A stretch of DNA of 64,000 bases from an uncultured Bacteroidia bacterium (GTDB lineage Bacteria; Bacteroidota; Bacteroidia; Bacteroidales; UBA932), in NCBI GenBank assembly GCA_902761655.1, contig CACWLD010000006.1, forward strand, positions 1 through 64,000, read 5' to 3'. A program made the translations under genes and the position numbers. Positions 18,245-26,952 of the stretch are shown here, piece after piece. The notes beneath the pieces are model-generated. The model ran no database searches, was not told the origin of the DNA, and saw only the letters and a list, made by a program, of their open reading frames with translations. Position 1 is the first letter of the stretch. Every line of letters starts with the position of its first letter.

Positions 18245-19192
18245 CTACATTTCCTCCAGCATTCGTTTCATTACTACCTGTGCGGAAACCACCCTGTTTG
18301 CGGCCTCCGGGATCACAAGGCTCCTTGGGGAGTCTATGACCTCGTCCGTCACTATCATATTCCTGCGCACCGGAAGGCAATGCAGGAAATGGGCGTTGTT
18401 GGTAACGGCCATCTGCCTTGCTCCCACAGTCCAGGACATATCCTTGTTGATGACCTGCCCGTAAGGGTTCATCGCAGACCAGTTCTTTGCATATACGAAA
18501 TCCGCTCCCTCAAAGGCCTCCATCTGGTCATACACCACGCGGGCGTTGCCCACGAACTGCGGATCAAGCTCATATCCTTCCGGCTGGGCTATCACAAAGT
18601 CCACGTCGGCGGCGTTCATCCATTCCGCAAATGAATTTGGCACCGCCTGTGGCAGTGCGCGCGGATGGGGAGCCCAGGTCATAACCACCTTGGGGCGCTT
18701 CTTGGTCTTGTACTCCTCAATTGTGAACAGGTCCGCAAATGCCTGGCAAGGATGCACGGTAGCGGATTCCAGGCTTATGACCGGCTTTCCGGAGTACTCT
18801 ATGAACTGCTTGAGGATGGTCTCGTTATAGTCGAACTCCTTGTCCGTAAGGCCTGCGAAGGAACGCACTCCAATAAGGTCGCAGTAGCTTCCTATTACCG
18901 GGATGGCCTCCTTGAGGTGCTCGGACTTGTCACCGTCCATCACCACTCCCATACGGGTTTCCAGCTTCCAGCTGTCTCCGTTCACGTTGAGCACGATGGG
19001 GTCCAGGCCCAGGTTCAGGGCCGCCTTCTGGCTGCTTAGGCGCGTGCGCAGGCTGTTGTTGAAGAACACCAGGATTATGGTCTTGTTCTTGCCCAGATGC
19101 TGCCACGCATACGGGGTTGCCTTGACCTGCTTTGCCTCTTCCAGGGCCTTTCCCAGGTCTCCTATATCTTGTACGTGAAAGAACGATTTCAT
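18245..19192 (-). CDS. argF': N-succinylornithine (N-acylornithine) carbamoyltransferase
   Basis: Transfers the carbamoyl group to an N-acylornithine. The 315 residues align end to end with the Bacteroides fragilis SOTCase as I remember it: VQDIGDL, FFNNSLRTRLSSQKAALNLG, WKLETRMGVVMDGDK, HPCQAFADL, TWAPHPRALPQAVPNS, AKNWSAMN and HCLPVRRN. In B. fragilis, Pro90 after DGDK sets N-succinyl specificity. The equivalent acetyl-specific Xanthomonas enzyme has Glu92. Here the residue is Ser90 (MDGDKSEH), so acyl preference is open. It overlaps argD by 4 bases. Carbamoyl phosphate would come from carAB in the pyr operon. Confidence 0.92.
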   Translation of the reverse strand: MKSFFHVQDIGDLGKALEEAKQVKATPYAWQHLGKNKTIILVFFNNSLRTRLSSQKAALNLGLDPIVLNVNGDSWKLETRMGVVMDGDKSEHLKEAIPVIGSYCDLIGVRSFAGLTDKEFDYNETILKQFIEYSGKPVISLESATVHPCQAFADLFTIEEYKTKKRPKVVMTWAPHPRALPQAVPNSFAEWMNAADVDFVIAQPEGYELDPQFVGNARVVYDQMEAFEGADFVYAKNWSAMNPYGQVINKDMSWTVGARQMAVTNNAHFLHCLPVRRNMIVTDEVIDSPRSLVIPEAANRVVSAQVVMKRMLEEM

Positions 19193-20313
19193 TTCAATAC
19201 TTCTTTAAATGCTTGGATAAATGTGTCTGCCTGGGCTTTTGTAAGTACCAGAGGCGCTAGAAGCCTTATCATATTCTTCCCCGCCACACCAGTGAATATG
19301 TGCTTGTCATAAAGCAGCTGAGAGCGGATGGGAGCCACGGGAACGTTGAATTCTATGCCTATCATAAGGCCGCGTCCCCTCACCTCCTTGATAAGCGGAG
19401 ATTCCGGAACCGATGCCTTAAGATACTCCCCAACCTCCAGCGCATTATCCACAAGCTTCTCATCCTCAATGATATCCAGCACCGCAAGGGCGGCCGCCAT
19501 TGCAAGGTAGTTGCCACCGAAGGTGGTGCCCAGCAGGCCCTTGGAGGCCTTGAATTCTGGGGCGATGAGTATGCCGCCGCAAGGCAGGCCGTTGGCGATG
19601 CCCTTGCCCAGGGTGACGATGTCCGCTAGGACTCCGTCCCACTGGTGCGCGAAGAACTTGCCGCTGCGGCCGTAGCCGCACTGGACTTCGTCCATTATGA
19701 GGCAGGCGCCGTATTTGTCACACAGGGCGCGCAGCTCCGCAAGGAATCCCGGGCGGGGGATGTTTATGCCACCGCATCCCTGGATGGCCTCAATGATCAC
19801 GCCCGCGACATCTCCGCCGCGGAGCGCCTTTTCCACGCCCTCCGCATCGTTCAGGTCACAGAACGTAACCTTGTGCACGGCGTTGAACGGAGACACTATG
19901 TTGGGATTGTCCGTAACCGCCACGGCTCCTGAGGTGCGGCCGTGGAAGCTCTTGCGGAACGCGATCACGCGGTCCTTCCCTGTATGGAAGGACGCCAGCT
20001 TGAGCGCGTTCTCATTGGATTCCGCGCCGCTGTTGTCCAGGAAAAGGGAATAGTCCTCATAGCCGGAAAGGACGCCCAGCCTGGCAGCGAGTTCCTCCTG
20101 CAAGGGGTTGCGCACGCTGTTGGAATAGAATCCAATCTTGTCCAGCTGGTCCTTGATGGCCTGCACGTAATGGGGATGCGAGTGCCCTACGGATATTACC
20201 GCGTGGCCTCCATAGAGGTCCAGGTATTCCTGGCCCTTGTCGTCCCATATGGTGCAGCCACTGGCCTTTACCGGGGTTACGTCAAAGAGTGAATATACGT
20301 CAAATAAATTCAT
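19189..20313 (-). CDS. argD: N-acylornithine aminotransferase
   Basis: PLP-dependent class III aminotransferase producing N-acylornithine from the semialdehyde. The 374 residues include GHAVISVGHSHPHYV, DNSGAESNENALKLA, SFHGRTSGAVAVT, the GCGGINIPRPGFL block, IMDEVQCGYGRSGKFFA and the PLP-lysine motif TLGKGIANGLP. The glycine-rich TTFGGNYLAMAAA is also present. It starts 4 bases after the argC stop and overlaps argF' by 4 bases. Confidence 0.95.
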   Translation of the reverse strand: MNLFDVYSLFDVTPVKASGCTIWDDKGQEYLDLYGGHAVISVGHSHPHYVQAIKDQLDKIGFYSNSVRNPLQEELAARLGVLSGYEDYSLFLDNSGAESNENALKLASFHTGKDRVIAFRKSFHGRTSGAVAVTDNPNIVSPFNAVHKVTFCDLNDAEGVEKALRGGDVAGVIIEAIQGCGGINIPRPGFLAELRALCDKYGACLIMDEVQCGYGRSGKFFAHQWDGVLADIVTLGKGIANGLPCGGILIAPEFKASKGLLGTTFGGNYLAMAAALAVLDIIEDEKLVDNALEVGEYLKASVPESPLIKEVRGRGLMIGIEFNVPVAPIRSQLLYDKHIFTGVAGKNMIRLLAPLVLTKAQADTFIQAFKEVLK

Positions 20314-20317
20314 TGTC

Positions 20318-21283
20318 TCAGAATTTGGATGCCTTCAGGCGCAGCCCCGCATCCTGAGGAAGCCTGAAGATTATGTTCATATTCTCTACCGCCTGGCCGG
20401 AAGCTCCCTTCAGCAAGTTGTCTATCATACTGATAATATGGAGCTTGTCTCCGTACTTGCGCACATAGAGGATGGCCTTGTTGGTGTTCACCACCATCTT
20501 GAGGTCAGGATTGGAATCCACCACCGTGACAAATGGAGACTTTGCATAGAAGTCCTTGTACAGTTTCACGGCCTCTTCTTCTGTCAGGTCACACTCCGTA
20601 TATACGGAAGCCATTATACCACGGGCGAAGTCTCCCCTTACCGGCACAAAGTTGATCTTTCCGCACCAATCCGGGCTGAAACTGAAAAGGGTCTCCTTGA
20701 TCTCCGCCAGATGCTGGTGGGTGAATGCCTTGTATATGGAAATGTTGTTGGTCCTCCAGCTGAAGTGCCCGGTTTCCTGAAGTTTCTGCCCCGCTCCGGT
20801 GGATCCGGTGATGGCGGTAACGTGCACCTCTCCAAGTTTGTCAATTGCGGCAAGCGGCAGGACGGCCAACTGTATGGATGTTGCAAAACATCCTGGGTTG
20901 GCTATGTGCCGCGCCTTCTGGATCCTGTCCTTGAAGGCGTCGGTGAGTCCGTAGACGAAGTCTCCGGCATCGGCCTTGAGCCTGAAGTCGTTGGCAAGGT
21001 CAATTATCGCGCCTTTGTATCCGGCCGGGAAGGATGCAACGGTGTCCTTTGAATTTCCGTGACCTCCGCAGAGGAACACCACGTCCACATCCATTACCGG
21101 AGCGTCCGCGCTGAACTTTATGTCGGTCTCCCCCACCAGGTCGGAATGAGCCTTCCACAGCGGCTCGCCCGCGTGGCTGGTGCTCTGCGCAAAGACAATC
21201 TGTACGTCCGGATGTCCCAGAAGCACCCTTATGAGTTCTCCGCCGGTATATCCGGCAGCTCCTATGATACCAGCTTTAACCAT
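20318..21283 (-). CDS. argC: N-acyl-gamma-glutamyl-phosphate reductase
   Basis: NADPH-dependent reductase acting after ArgB. The 321 residues begin with the Rossmann motif GIIGAAGYTGGELIRVLLGHP. The active-site cysteine is in ANPGCFATSIQLAVLPLA, and the substrate block GSTGAGQKLQETGHFSWR is conserved. C-terminal length is typical of the Bacteroidota form. It lies 3 bases after argG and 4 bases before argD within the arginine operon. Confidence 0.95.
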   Translation of the reverse strand: MVKAGIIGAAGYTGGELIRVLLGHPDVQIVFAQSTSHAGEPLWKAHSDLVGETDIKFSADAPVMDVDVVFLCGGHGNSKDTVASFPAGYKGAIIDLANDFRLKADAGDFVYGLTDAFKDRIQKARHIANPGCFATSIQLAVLPLAAIDKLGEVHVTAITGSTGAGQKLQETGHFSWRTNNISIYKAFTHQHLAEIKETLFSFSPDWCGKINFVPVRGDFARGIMASVYTECDLTEEEAVKLYKDFYAKSPFVTVVDSNPDLKMVVNTNKAILYVRKYGDKLHIISMIDNLLKGASGQAVENMNIIFRLPQDAGLRLKASKF

Positions 21284-21286
21284 CGG

Positions 21287-22504
21287 CTACAAGTCTTTTT
21301 CCAGTTCCTCGCCTTCCTTGGTATGGTTGGCATAATAAACCCTCAGAGGAGTGGAGCTTACCTTGATGAAGCCCTTTGCGTCCTCGCTGGTCCAGCCTTT
21401 CTGCATCTCTCCGTATTCGCCGAACTTGGTCTTTACCAGGTCGTCCTTGGACTCCACGCCCACGGTGGAGAAGCAATACGGCTGCAGCTGCATTGACACA
21501 ACGCCGTTGACGTTGCGCTGGCTGCTCTCCAGCATAGCCTCTATGTCCCTCATCACGGGCTCCAGGTACTGGCTCTCGTGCAGGAACATTCCGTACCAGT
21601 TGGCAACCTGGTCCTTCCAGTACTGCTGCCACTTGCTCAGGGTGAATTTCTCCAGGAACTTATGTGCCGATATGATGAGCATAGGCGCGGCCGCCTCAAA
21701 ACCAACGCGGCCCTTGATGCCTATGATTGTGTCACCCACGTGCATATCGCGGCCCACTCCGTAAGGGGCTGCAATGCTCTCCACATACTGGATGGCGGCC
21801 ACCTTGTCAGTGAATTCCTTGCCGTTCACGCTGCACAGCTCTCCTTCCTTGAAGCCCAGCTTTATGATCTCCGAGCCCTGCTTTGTGACCTGCTTGAGGT
21901 ATGCGCTCTCCGGGAGGCCCTGTGCGGAATCAAGGATTTCCCCTCCGCAGATGGAGGTGCCCCAGAGGCCCACGTTGTATGAGTATTTGAGCTTCTTGAA
22001 ATCTGCCGGGAAGCCGTTCTTGTTAAGGTAGTCAACCTCGAACTGGCGGGTGAGGGCCATATCCCTGGTAAGGGTGATGATCTCTATTCCCGGGGCCATC
22101 ACAAGGAATGTCATATCAAAACGCACCTGGTCGTTGCCGGCGCCGGTGGAACCGTGGGCAATTGCGTCCGCGCCTATCTCCTTGGCGTACCTGGCAATTG
22201 CCATTGCCTGGAAAATACGCTCGGACGATACGGAAATGGGGTATGTGCCGTTACGCAGCACGTTTCCGTAAATCATATATTTGATGCTCTTGGCGTAATA
22301 CTCGCTTGTAACGTCAAGGGTCACGTAATCCTTTGCACCCAGCTTGAAGGCGTTGTTCCTGTTGGTCTCAAGCTGCTCGGGAGAAAAACCTCCGGTATTT
22401 GCGCAGGCCGCGTAAACCTCATAACCATACTCCTTTGTAAGGTACATTACGGTGAACGATGTATCAAGTCCGCCGCTGTATGCCACTACTACTTTCTTTG
22501 CCAT
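21287..22504 (-). CDS. argG: Argininosuccinate synthase
   Basis: ATP-dependent ligation of citrulline and aspartate. The 405 residues begin KKVVVAYSGGLDTSFTVMYL, the PP-loop ATP-pyrophosphatase motif, and contain IAHGSTGAGNDQVRFD and the C-terminal catalytic and oligomerisation part. In arginine operons with N-acyl intermediates this step follows deacylation by the M20 enzyme. It begins 11 bases after the ArgR-GNAT fusion gene and is followed closely by argC. Confidence 0.96.
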   Translation of the reverse strand: MAKKVVVAYSGGLDTSFTVMYLTKEYGYEVYAACANTGGFSPEQLETNRNNAFKLGAKDYVTLDVTSEYYAKSIKYMIYGNVLRNGTYPISVSSERIFQAMAIARYAKEIGADAIAHGSTGAGNDQVRFDMTFLVMAPGIEIITLTRDMALTRQFEVDYLNKNGFPADFKKLKYSYNVGLWGTSICGGEILDSAQGLPESAYLKQVTKQGSEIIKLGFKEGELCSVNGKEFTDKVAAIQYVESIAAPYGVGRDMHVGDTIIGIKGRVGFEAAAPMLIISAHKFLEKFTLSKWQQYWKDQVANWYGMFLHESQYLEPVMRDIEAMLESSQRNVNGVVSMQLQPYCFSTVGVESKDDLVKTKFGEYGEMQKGWTSEDAKGFIKVSSTPLRVYYANHTKEGEELEKDL

Positions 22505-22515
22505 ATCTCTGATTA

Positions 22516-23544
22516 TTATTTGTTGCGATGCTTCTCCGGGTCATAGAGCATACCGGTACACAGGCAGCGCGTATAATTGTTTCTTTGCAGTACGTCAAAA
22601 TTGATACAGTTCTGGCATCCTTTCCAGAACTCAGGATCGTCAGTGAGCTCTGAGAATGTAACCGGAACGTATCCAAGTTCCGTGTTGATCTTCATCACGG
22701 CCAGGCCGGTGGTGAGGCCGAAAATACGGGCGTTGGGGAACTTCTCGCGCGAAAGCTCGAAAGCCTTGTGCTTGATGTCCTTGGCCAGGCCCTTGCCCCT
22801 GAACTTCTCCTTTACGATGAGTCCGGAGTTTGCCACGAACTTGCCGTGACCCCAGCTCTCAATGTAGCAGAAGCCTGCGAACTCGTCCCTGTAAAGGGCT
22901 ATGATGGCTTTCCCCTCGCGCATCTTGCTCTCTACGTATGCGGGATCACGCTTGGCAATGCCGGTGCCGCGCACCTTGGCGGCGTCCTCTATGGTCTTGA
23001 GGATTTCCGGAATGTATTTTATATGCGCGGGAGATGCAACCTCTATGAGGAAGCTCTTGGTAAGCTGCTTTTCCTCAATTCCGGGAATGTATACGGCCAG
23101 GTCCCTCATAACAGACTCCGGGGTGAAGTTGTCACGAAGGGCAAGCAGAAGGGAGTCGTCTCCCGCCACGGTACCCATTATGTAGGCGGATTTCACCCTC
23201 TGGTCTATAGTGGAAGCAACCAGGTTGGCGTAACCCGGGATTGTCTTGAGGAGCGCCAGGGAGTGTGAGAACTCTATGCTTACAATTCCGTCCAATATTG
23301 TAGGGACCGGTTTTGGCCTGGAATGGGTTATGGAGGATGGCTGGATCCTGTAAACATATCCATCCTCTGTTGGAACCTTTACAATATGGAGCTCTTTGAG
23401 GTCTCTTGACAATGTTGCCTGGGTGAAGGCGAAGCCCTTGTCCTTAAGAAGGGAAGCCAGCCTTTCCTGATTTGAAATACGGGCTGCGGAGACCAATGCC
23501 TTTATGGCCGCCTGCCTTTCCGCCTTAGATTTTTCTACTTGCAT
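22516..23544 (-). CDS. argR: Arginine repressor fused to a GNAT N-acyltransferase
   Basis: One continuous 342-codon frame. Residues 1-157 are a complete ArgR: winged helix with the motif TQATLSRDLKEL, then the arginine-binding and hexamerisation domain with GTVAGDDSLLLALRDN and ending VYIPGI. Residues about 160-342 are a GNAT acyltransferase with the acyl-CoA loop VKEKFRGKGLAKDIK. They also have a Cys-containing tail (FWKGCQNC..., RCLCTGMLYDP). In Bacteroides a separate GNAT gene sits beside argR and is the likely N-acylglutamate synthase. Here both are one protein, first in the operon. No stop or start is seen between the domains; the linker is about 10 residues. Plausible roles are repression plus the first committed step. 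Confidence 0.93.
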   Translation of the reverse strand: MQVEKSKAERQAAIKALVSAARISNQERLASLLKDKGFAFTQATLSRDLKELHIVKVPTEDGYVYRIQPSSITHSRPKPVPTILDGIVSIEFSHSLALLKTIPGYANLVASTIDQRVKSAYIMGTVAGDDSLLLALRDNFTPESVMRDLAVYIPGIEEKQLTKSFLIEVASPAHIKYIPEILKTIEDAAKVRGTGIAKRDPAYVESKMREGKAIIALYRDEFAGFCYIESWGHGKFVANSGLIVKEKFRGKGLAKDIKHKAFELSREKFPNARIFGLTTGLAVMKINTELGYVPVTFSELTDDPEFWKGCQNCINFDVLQRNNYTRCLCTGMLYDPEKHRNK

Positions 23545-23559
23545 ATATATACACTTATT

Positions 23560-23575
23560 TTGTATTTTTATGCAA
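23560..23575. promoter_or_regulatory. Candidate ArgR operator (ARG box)
   Basis: TTGTAT-TTTT-ATGCAA is an imperfect inverted repeat with the spacing of ARG boxes (TGAAT-N4-ATTCA in enterics). It overlaps the -7 element of the arginine-operon promoter, a position suited to autorepression. The assignment rests on motif and position only. Confidence 0.5.
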
Positions 23576-23602
23576 AGTTAATAGAAGTTCCTCTTTTTGC
23601 AA
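23573..23602 (-). promoter_or_regulatory. Arginine operon promoter
   Basis: On the minus strand, TTG (23602-23600), then 19 bases, then TAACTTTG (23580-23573). This fits the Bacteroidota -33/-7 consensus with ideal spacing. The predicted transcript starts about 20-25 bases before the argR ATG. Confidence 0.65.
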
Positions 23603-23608
23603 GATATT

Positions 23609-23640
23609 TTTGAAATTTTATTAAAAAATTATTTTCTTTG
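23609..23640 (+). promoter_or_regulatory. Histidine operon promoter
   Basis: TTTG at 23609-23612, 20 bases, then TTTCTTTG at 23633-23640 (one mismatch to TAnnTTTG). Transcription would start only a few bases before the his leader ATG at 23650. It is divergent from the arginine promoter. Confidence 0.5.
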
Positions 23641-23649
23641 CATTAGAGT

Positions 23650-23700
23650 ATGACAAACAACAGTATCATAACACTTCATCACCATCACCACCGTATCTGA
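23650..23700 (+). CDS. hisL: Histidine leader peptide
   Basis: A 16-residue ORF, MTNNSIITLHHHHHRI, with five consecutive His codons (23677-23691: CAT CAC CAT CAC CAC) ending in TGA. It lies between a predicted promoter and an intrinsic terminator directly before hisG. This is the layout of ribosome-mediated his attenuation in enteric bacteria: scarce charged tRNA-His would stall the ribosome on the His run. The heptamer CCACCGT occurs both in the His-codon region (23688-23694) and at the terminator's 5' side (23760-23766). GGCGGT (23707-23712) could pair imperfectly with either, giving a possible antitermination switch (inference). Confidence 0.82.
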   Translation: MTNNSIITLHHHHHRI

Positions 23701-23753
23701 AGATAAGGCGGTTCAGGCTGTTGTAATTAATATATTTTAGTTATGTAGTATGG

Positions 23754-23781
23754 ACTTGCCCACCGTTGGCAAGTTTTTTTT
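23754..23781 (+). terminator. his operon attenuator (intrinsic terminator)
   Basis: Perfect 7-bp stem ACTTGCC/GGCAAGT (23754-23760 and 23768-23774) with a 7-base loop, running into eight consecutive T (23774-23781). It ends 7 bases before the hisG start codon. Confidence 0.85.
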
Positions 23782-23788
23782 GTTAGTT

Positions 23789-24640
23789 ATGTTAAAGATA
23801 GCACTTCAATCCAAGGGCCGGCTCAATGAAGAGAGCCTCTCGCTGCTCGCAAGCATAGGTATAAACGTAGACGAGCCAAAACGCAAATTCATCTCCAAGG
23901 CCAGGAATTTTGACATAGAGACCCTTTTCCTCAGGGACGACGACATCCCCCTGGTGGTGGCTTCGGGCACCGCCTCTCTGGGAATAGTGGGGTTGAACGA
24001 GGTGGCGGAGAAAGGCGCTGACGTAGAAATTGTCAAGCAGCTCGGCTTTGGCGGATGCCGCATAAGCCTGGCAATACCCAAGGCGGACAAATATGAAGGC
24101 CTAGATTATTTCCGCGGCAAGCGCATAGCCACTTCATATCCCAGGATACTCAAGGATTTCCTTGACAAGAACGGGATAGAGGCAACTATTGAGATAATCA
24201 CGGGTTCCGTGGAAATTGCCCCCGCCGCCGGAATTGCGGACTGCATATTTGACATTGTATCCTCCGGAAGTACGCTGGTTTCCAACGGACTGGTGGAGGT
24301 TGAGCGGGTGTTCGAGTCGGAGGCGGTGCTCATAGCAAACAAGAATATGTCCGCTCAGGACAGGGATACGCTGGAGGAGATACTCTTCAGGATAGACTCC
24401 CACCTGATGAGCAGCGGTAAGAAGTACCTTCTGATGAACATCCCCACGGCGGCGCTGGACCAGGCGGTGAAGATCCTTCCGGCAATGCGCAGCCCAACCG
24501 TGATGCCCCTGGCATCTGAAGGTTGGTGCTCCCTGCATTCCGTGGTGGAGGCTGACACCCTCTGGGAGAAAGTGCGCCTTCTCAAGGCGATAGGCGCCGA
24601 AGGAATATTGGTGATAGACCTGGATAAAATCATACTGTAA
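23789..24640 (+). CDS. hisG: ATP phosphoribosyltransferase, long form
   Basis: First step of histidine synthesis: condenses ATP and PRPP. The 283 residues are a long-form HisG that does not need HisZ. They start MLKIALQSKGRL and include ISKARNFDIETLFLRDDDIP, the PRPP-binding ADCIFDIVSSGSTLVSNGL and a C-terminal ACT-like regulatory domain (about residues 205-283) expected to bind histidine. The frame is open upstream to an ATG at 23750, but that start would lie before the attenuator hairpin, so 23789 is chosen. The stop overlaps the hisDC start by one base (TAATG). Confidence 0.95.
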   Translation: MLKIALQSKGRLNEESLSLLASIGINVDEPKRKFISKARNFDIETLFLRDDDIPLVVASGTASLGIVGLNEVAEKGADVEIVKQLGFGGCRISLAIPKADKYEGLDYFRGKRIATSYPRILKDFLDKNGIEATIEIITGSVEIAPAAGIADCIFDIVSSGSTLVSNGLVEVERVFESEAVLIANKNMSAQDRDTLEEILFRIDSHLMSSGKKYLLMNIPTAALDQAVKILPAMRSPTVMPLASEGWCSLHSVVEADTLWEKVRLLKAIGAEGILVIDLDKIIL

Positions 24641-26952
24641 TGGAGATCTATGTTAATCCGTCCCGCGACCAATGGGCGCGGCTGTGCCAAAGGGCCGTAC
24701 AGGACAATGAAGGGATACTCAGCCGTGTGCGTGAGATCCTGGAGCAAGTGCGGCAGAACGGCGATGAAGCCATAAAGGACCTTACCCGCCGGATTGACGG
24801 CGTGGATCTTGACTGCCTGAAGGTTTCTGAAGAAGAGTTCAGCTATGCGGAAAAGGCTGTACCGGAGAATGTCAAGGATGCAATAAGGCAGGCATACAGG
24901 AACATTTACGCATTCCACAAGGCTCAGAAGTCCCTGCGCGTGGAAGTTGAAACAGCGGCGGGCGTCAGGTGCATCCAGAAAAGCGTCCCAATAGGCCGCG
25001 TGGGACTGTACATACCGGGGGGCACCGCTCCCCTGTTCTCCACGGTGCTTATGCTGGCCGTGCCTTCGCAGATAGCGGGATGCCGCACGCGCGTGCTGTG
25101 CACCCCGGCGGGCAAGGACGGTCTGGTGAATGCGGAAGTGCTGTTCACAGCGCGCCTGTGCGGCATCACAGACGTGTTCAAGGCTGGCGGAGCACAGGCT
25201 ATTGGGGCAATGGCGTATGGAACGCGGAGCATCCCCAAGGTTGACAAGATATTCGGGCCGGGAAACCGCTATGTAACCCTGGCCAAACAGGTGGTGAGCA
25301 CGGAGAATACCGCCATAGATATGCCGGCGGGACCGTCTGAGGTGATGGTCCTGGCCGATGGCAGCGCAAGGGCGGAATACGTGGCGGCGGACCTGCTTTC
25401 ACAGGCCGAGCACGGGCGCGACAGCCAGGCCATCCTGGTGTGCCGCAGCGAGGCCTTCGCCAAGGCGGTGGAAGAGCAGGTAAGGATCCAGGCTGCAAGG
25501 CTCCCGCGCGGGGAAATGATACGCAGTTCCCTGGGCAACAGCAGGATAATAGTGTTCGACGACACTTTGGATATGCTGAGCTTCGAGGAGACCTACGCAC
25601 CGGAGCACCTCATCATATCAATGGAGAACGCGCGTGAGCTGGCGGAGGTGATAGACTGCGCCGGAAGCATCTTCGTGGGCAATTTCAGCCCGGAAAGCGC
25701 AGGCGACTACGCTTCAGGAACCAACCACACCCTGCCTACGTCAGGCTGGGCGCGTTCCTTCAGCGGCCTTAACCTGGACAGCTTTATGCGCAAGACCAAC
25801 ATCCAGGAACTGACCCCTGCGGGGCTGAAGCTCATTGGAGGCTGCATAGAGACAATGGCTACGGCCGAAGGCCTTGACGCACACGCAAACGCAGTGCGCG
25901 TGCGTATGGACGAGGCCGCCGGCGCCCCCAAGGGAGTGTTCAGGCTGGAGAACGCAGTGCGCGACAACATCCGCAACCTCAAGCCGTACTCCACCGCCAG
26001 GGACGAGTACCAGGGAGACCTGGGCATTTTCCTGGACGCCAACGAGAACCCATTCCAGAACGGATACAACCGTTACCCTGACCCTCACCAGAAAGCCCTC
26101 AAGGAAAAGATATGCTCCCTGAAAAAACTCAACCCGGACAACCTGTTCCTGGGCAACGGTAGCGACGAGGCCATAGACCTGGTTTACAGGATCTTCTGCA
26201 ACCCGGGAAGGGACAACGTGGTTTCCATAAGCCCAAGCTACGGAATGTACCGCGTGGCAGCGGAGACCAATGACGTGGAATTCAGGGAAGTCCTCCTGAA
26301 CGAAGATTTCTCCCTTGATATAGAGAAGCTGGAGCAAGCCGTTGACGCATCCACAAAGGTCATTTTCCTCTGCTCTCCCAACAACCCCACAGGCAATGCC
26401 CTGGACTTTGACCAGATAATGCGCATAGCAAAGGGTTTCCGTGGGATTGTGGTTGTTGACGAGGCTTACAGCGACTTCTGCACCGGAAAGAGCGCCGCGC
26501 TGATGCGTGACAACATAGTAGTCCTTCAGACCCTCTCCAAGGCCTGGGGCCTTGCAGGGCTCAGGATTGGACTGGCCATTGCGGACAAGCGCATCATAAG
26601 GCTGTTCTCAATGGTCAAGTACCCTTACAACATAAGCAAGGCCGCAATGGACGTCGCAATGGAAAAACTCAGCGCCCCGTCCACCGAACAGGTCCGTATG
26701 ATCATTGAAGAGCGCGGAAGGCTCGCCGGGGAACTGCCAAAGATTGGAATAGTCCGCAAGGTATGGCCAAGCCAGGCCAACTTCCTGCTGGTGCGTTTTG
26801 ACGATCCCGCATTTGTCTATGACCAGCTGATTTCCAACGGCGTCATTGTCCGCAACAGGGATTCCGCGCCGCTTTGCAAGGGTTGCCTGCGCATTACCGT
26901 AGGTACCAGGGAAGAAAATGACAAACTTATAAGTATATTGCAGAGTCTATGA
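24640..26952 (+). CDS. hisDC: HisD-HisC fusion: histidinol dehydrogenase / histidinol-phosphate aminotransferase
   Basis: One 770-residue ORF. Residues 1 to about 430 are histidinol dehydrogenase: [29 protein letters not shown], the [10 protein letters not shown] zinc/substrate motif, [17 protein letters not shown] and [13 protein letters not shown] (final His). Residues about 437-770 are the aminotransferase: [33 protein letters not shown] and the PLP lysine in [16 protein letters not shown]. Together they catalyse step 8 and steps 9-10. The linker is very short, with no internal stop. HisD and HisC are normally separate neighbours. Both catalytic sets look intact. It overlaps hisB by 4 bases (ATGA). 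Confidence 0.95.
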   Translation: MEIYVNPSRDQWARLCQRAVQDNEGILSRVREILEQVRQNGDEAIKDLTRRIDGVDLDCLKVSEEEFSYAEKAVPENVKDAIRQAYRNIYAFHKAQKSLRVEVETAAGVRCIQKSVPIGRVGLYIPGGTAPLFSTVLMLAVPSQIAGCRTRVLCTPAGKDGLVNAEVLFTARLCGITDVFKAGGAQAIGAMAYGTRSIPKVDKIFGPGNRYVTLAKQVVSTENTAIDMPAGPSEVMVLADGSARAEYVAADLLSQAEHGRDSQAILVCRSEAFAKAVEEQVRIQAARLPRGEMIRSSLGNSRIIVFDDTLDMLSFEETYAPEHLIISMENARELAEVIDCAGSIFVGNFSPESAGDYASGTNHTLPTSGWARSFSGLNLDSFMRKTNIQELTPAGLKLIGGCIETMATAEGLDAHANAVRVRMDEAAGAPKGVFRLENAVRDNIRNLKPYSTARDEYQGDLGIFLDANENPFQNGYNRYPDPHQKALKEKICSLKKLNPDNLFLGNGSDEAIDLVYRIFCNPGRDNVVSISPSYGMYRVAAETNDVEFREVLLNEDFSLDIEKLEQAVDASTKVIFLCSPNNPTGNALDFDQIMRIAKGFRGIVVVDEAYSDFCTGKSAALMRDNIVVLQTLSKAWGLAGLRIGLAIADKRIIRLFSMVKYPYNISKAAMDVAMEKLSAPSTEQVRMIIEERGRLAGELPKIGIVRKVWPSQANFLLVRFDDPAFVYDQLISNGVIVRNRDSAPLCKGCLRITVGTREENDKLISILQSL

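Noticed and set aside
23677..23691. CAT/CAC run that could be read as a cloning His-tag contaminant.
   Set aside because: It sits in a natural leader ORF with a promoter before it and a terminator plus hisG after it. No vector sequence is visible.
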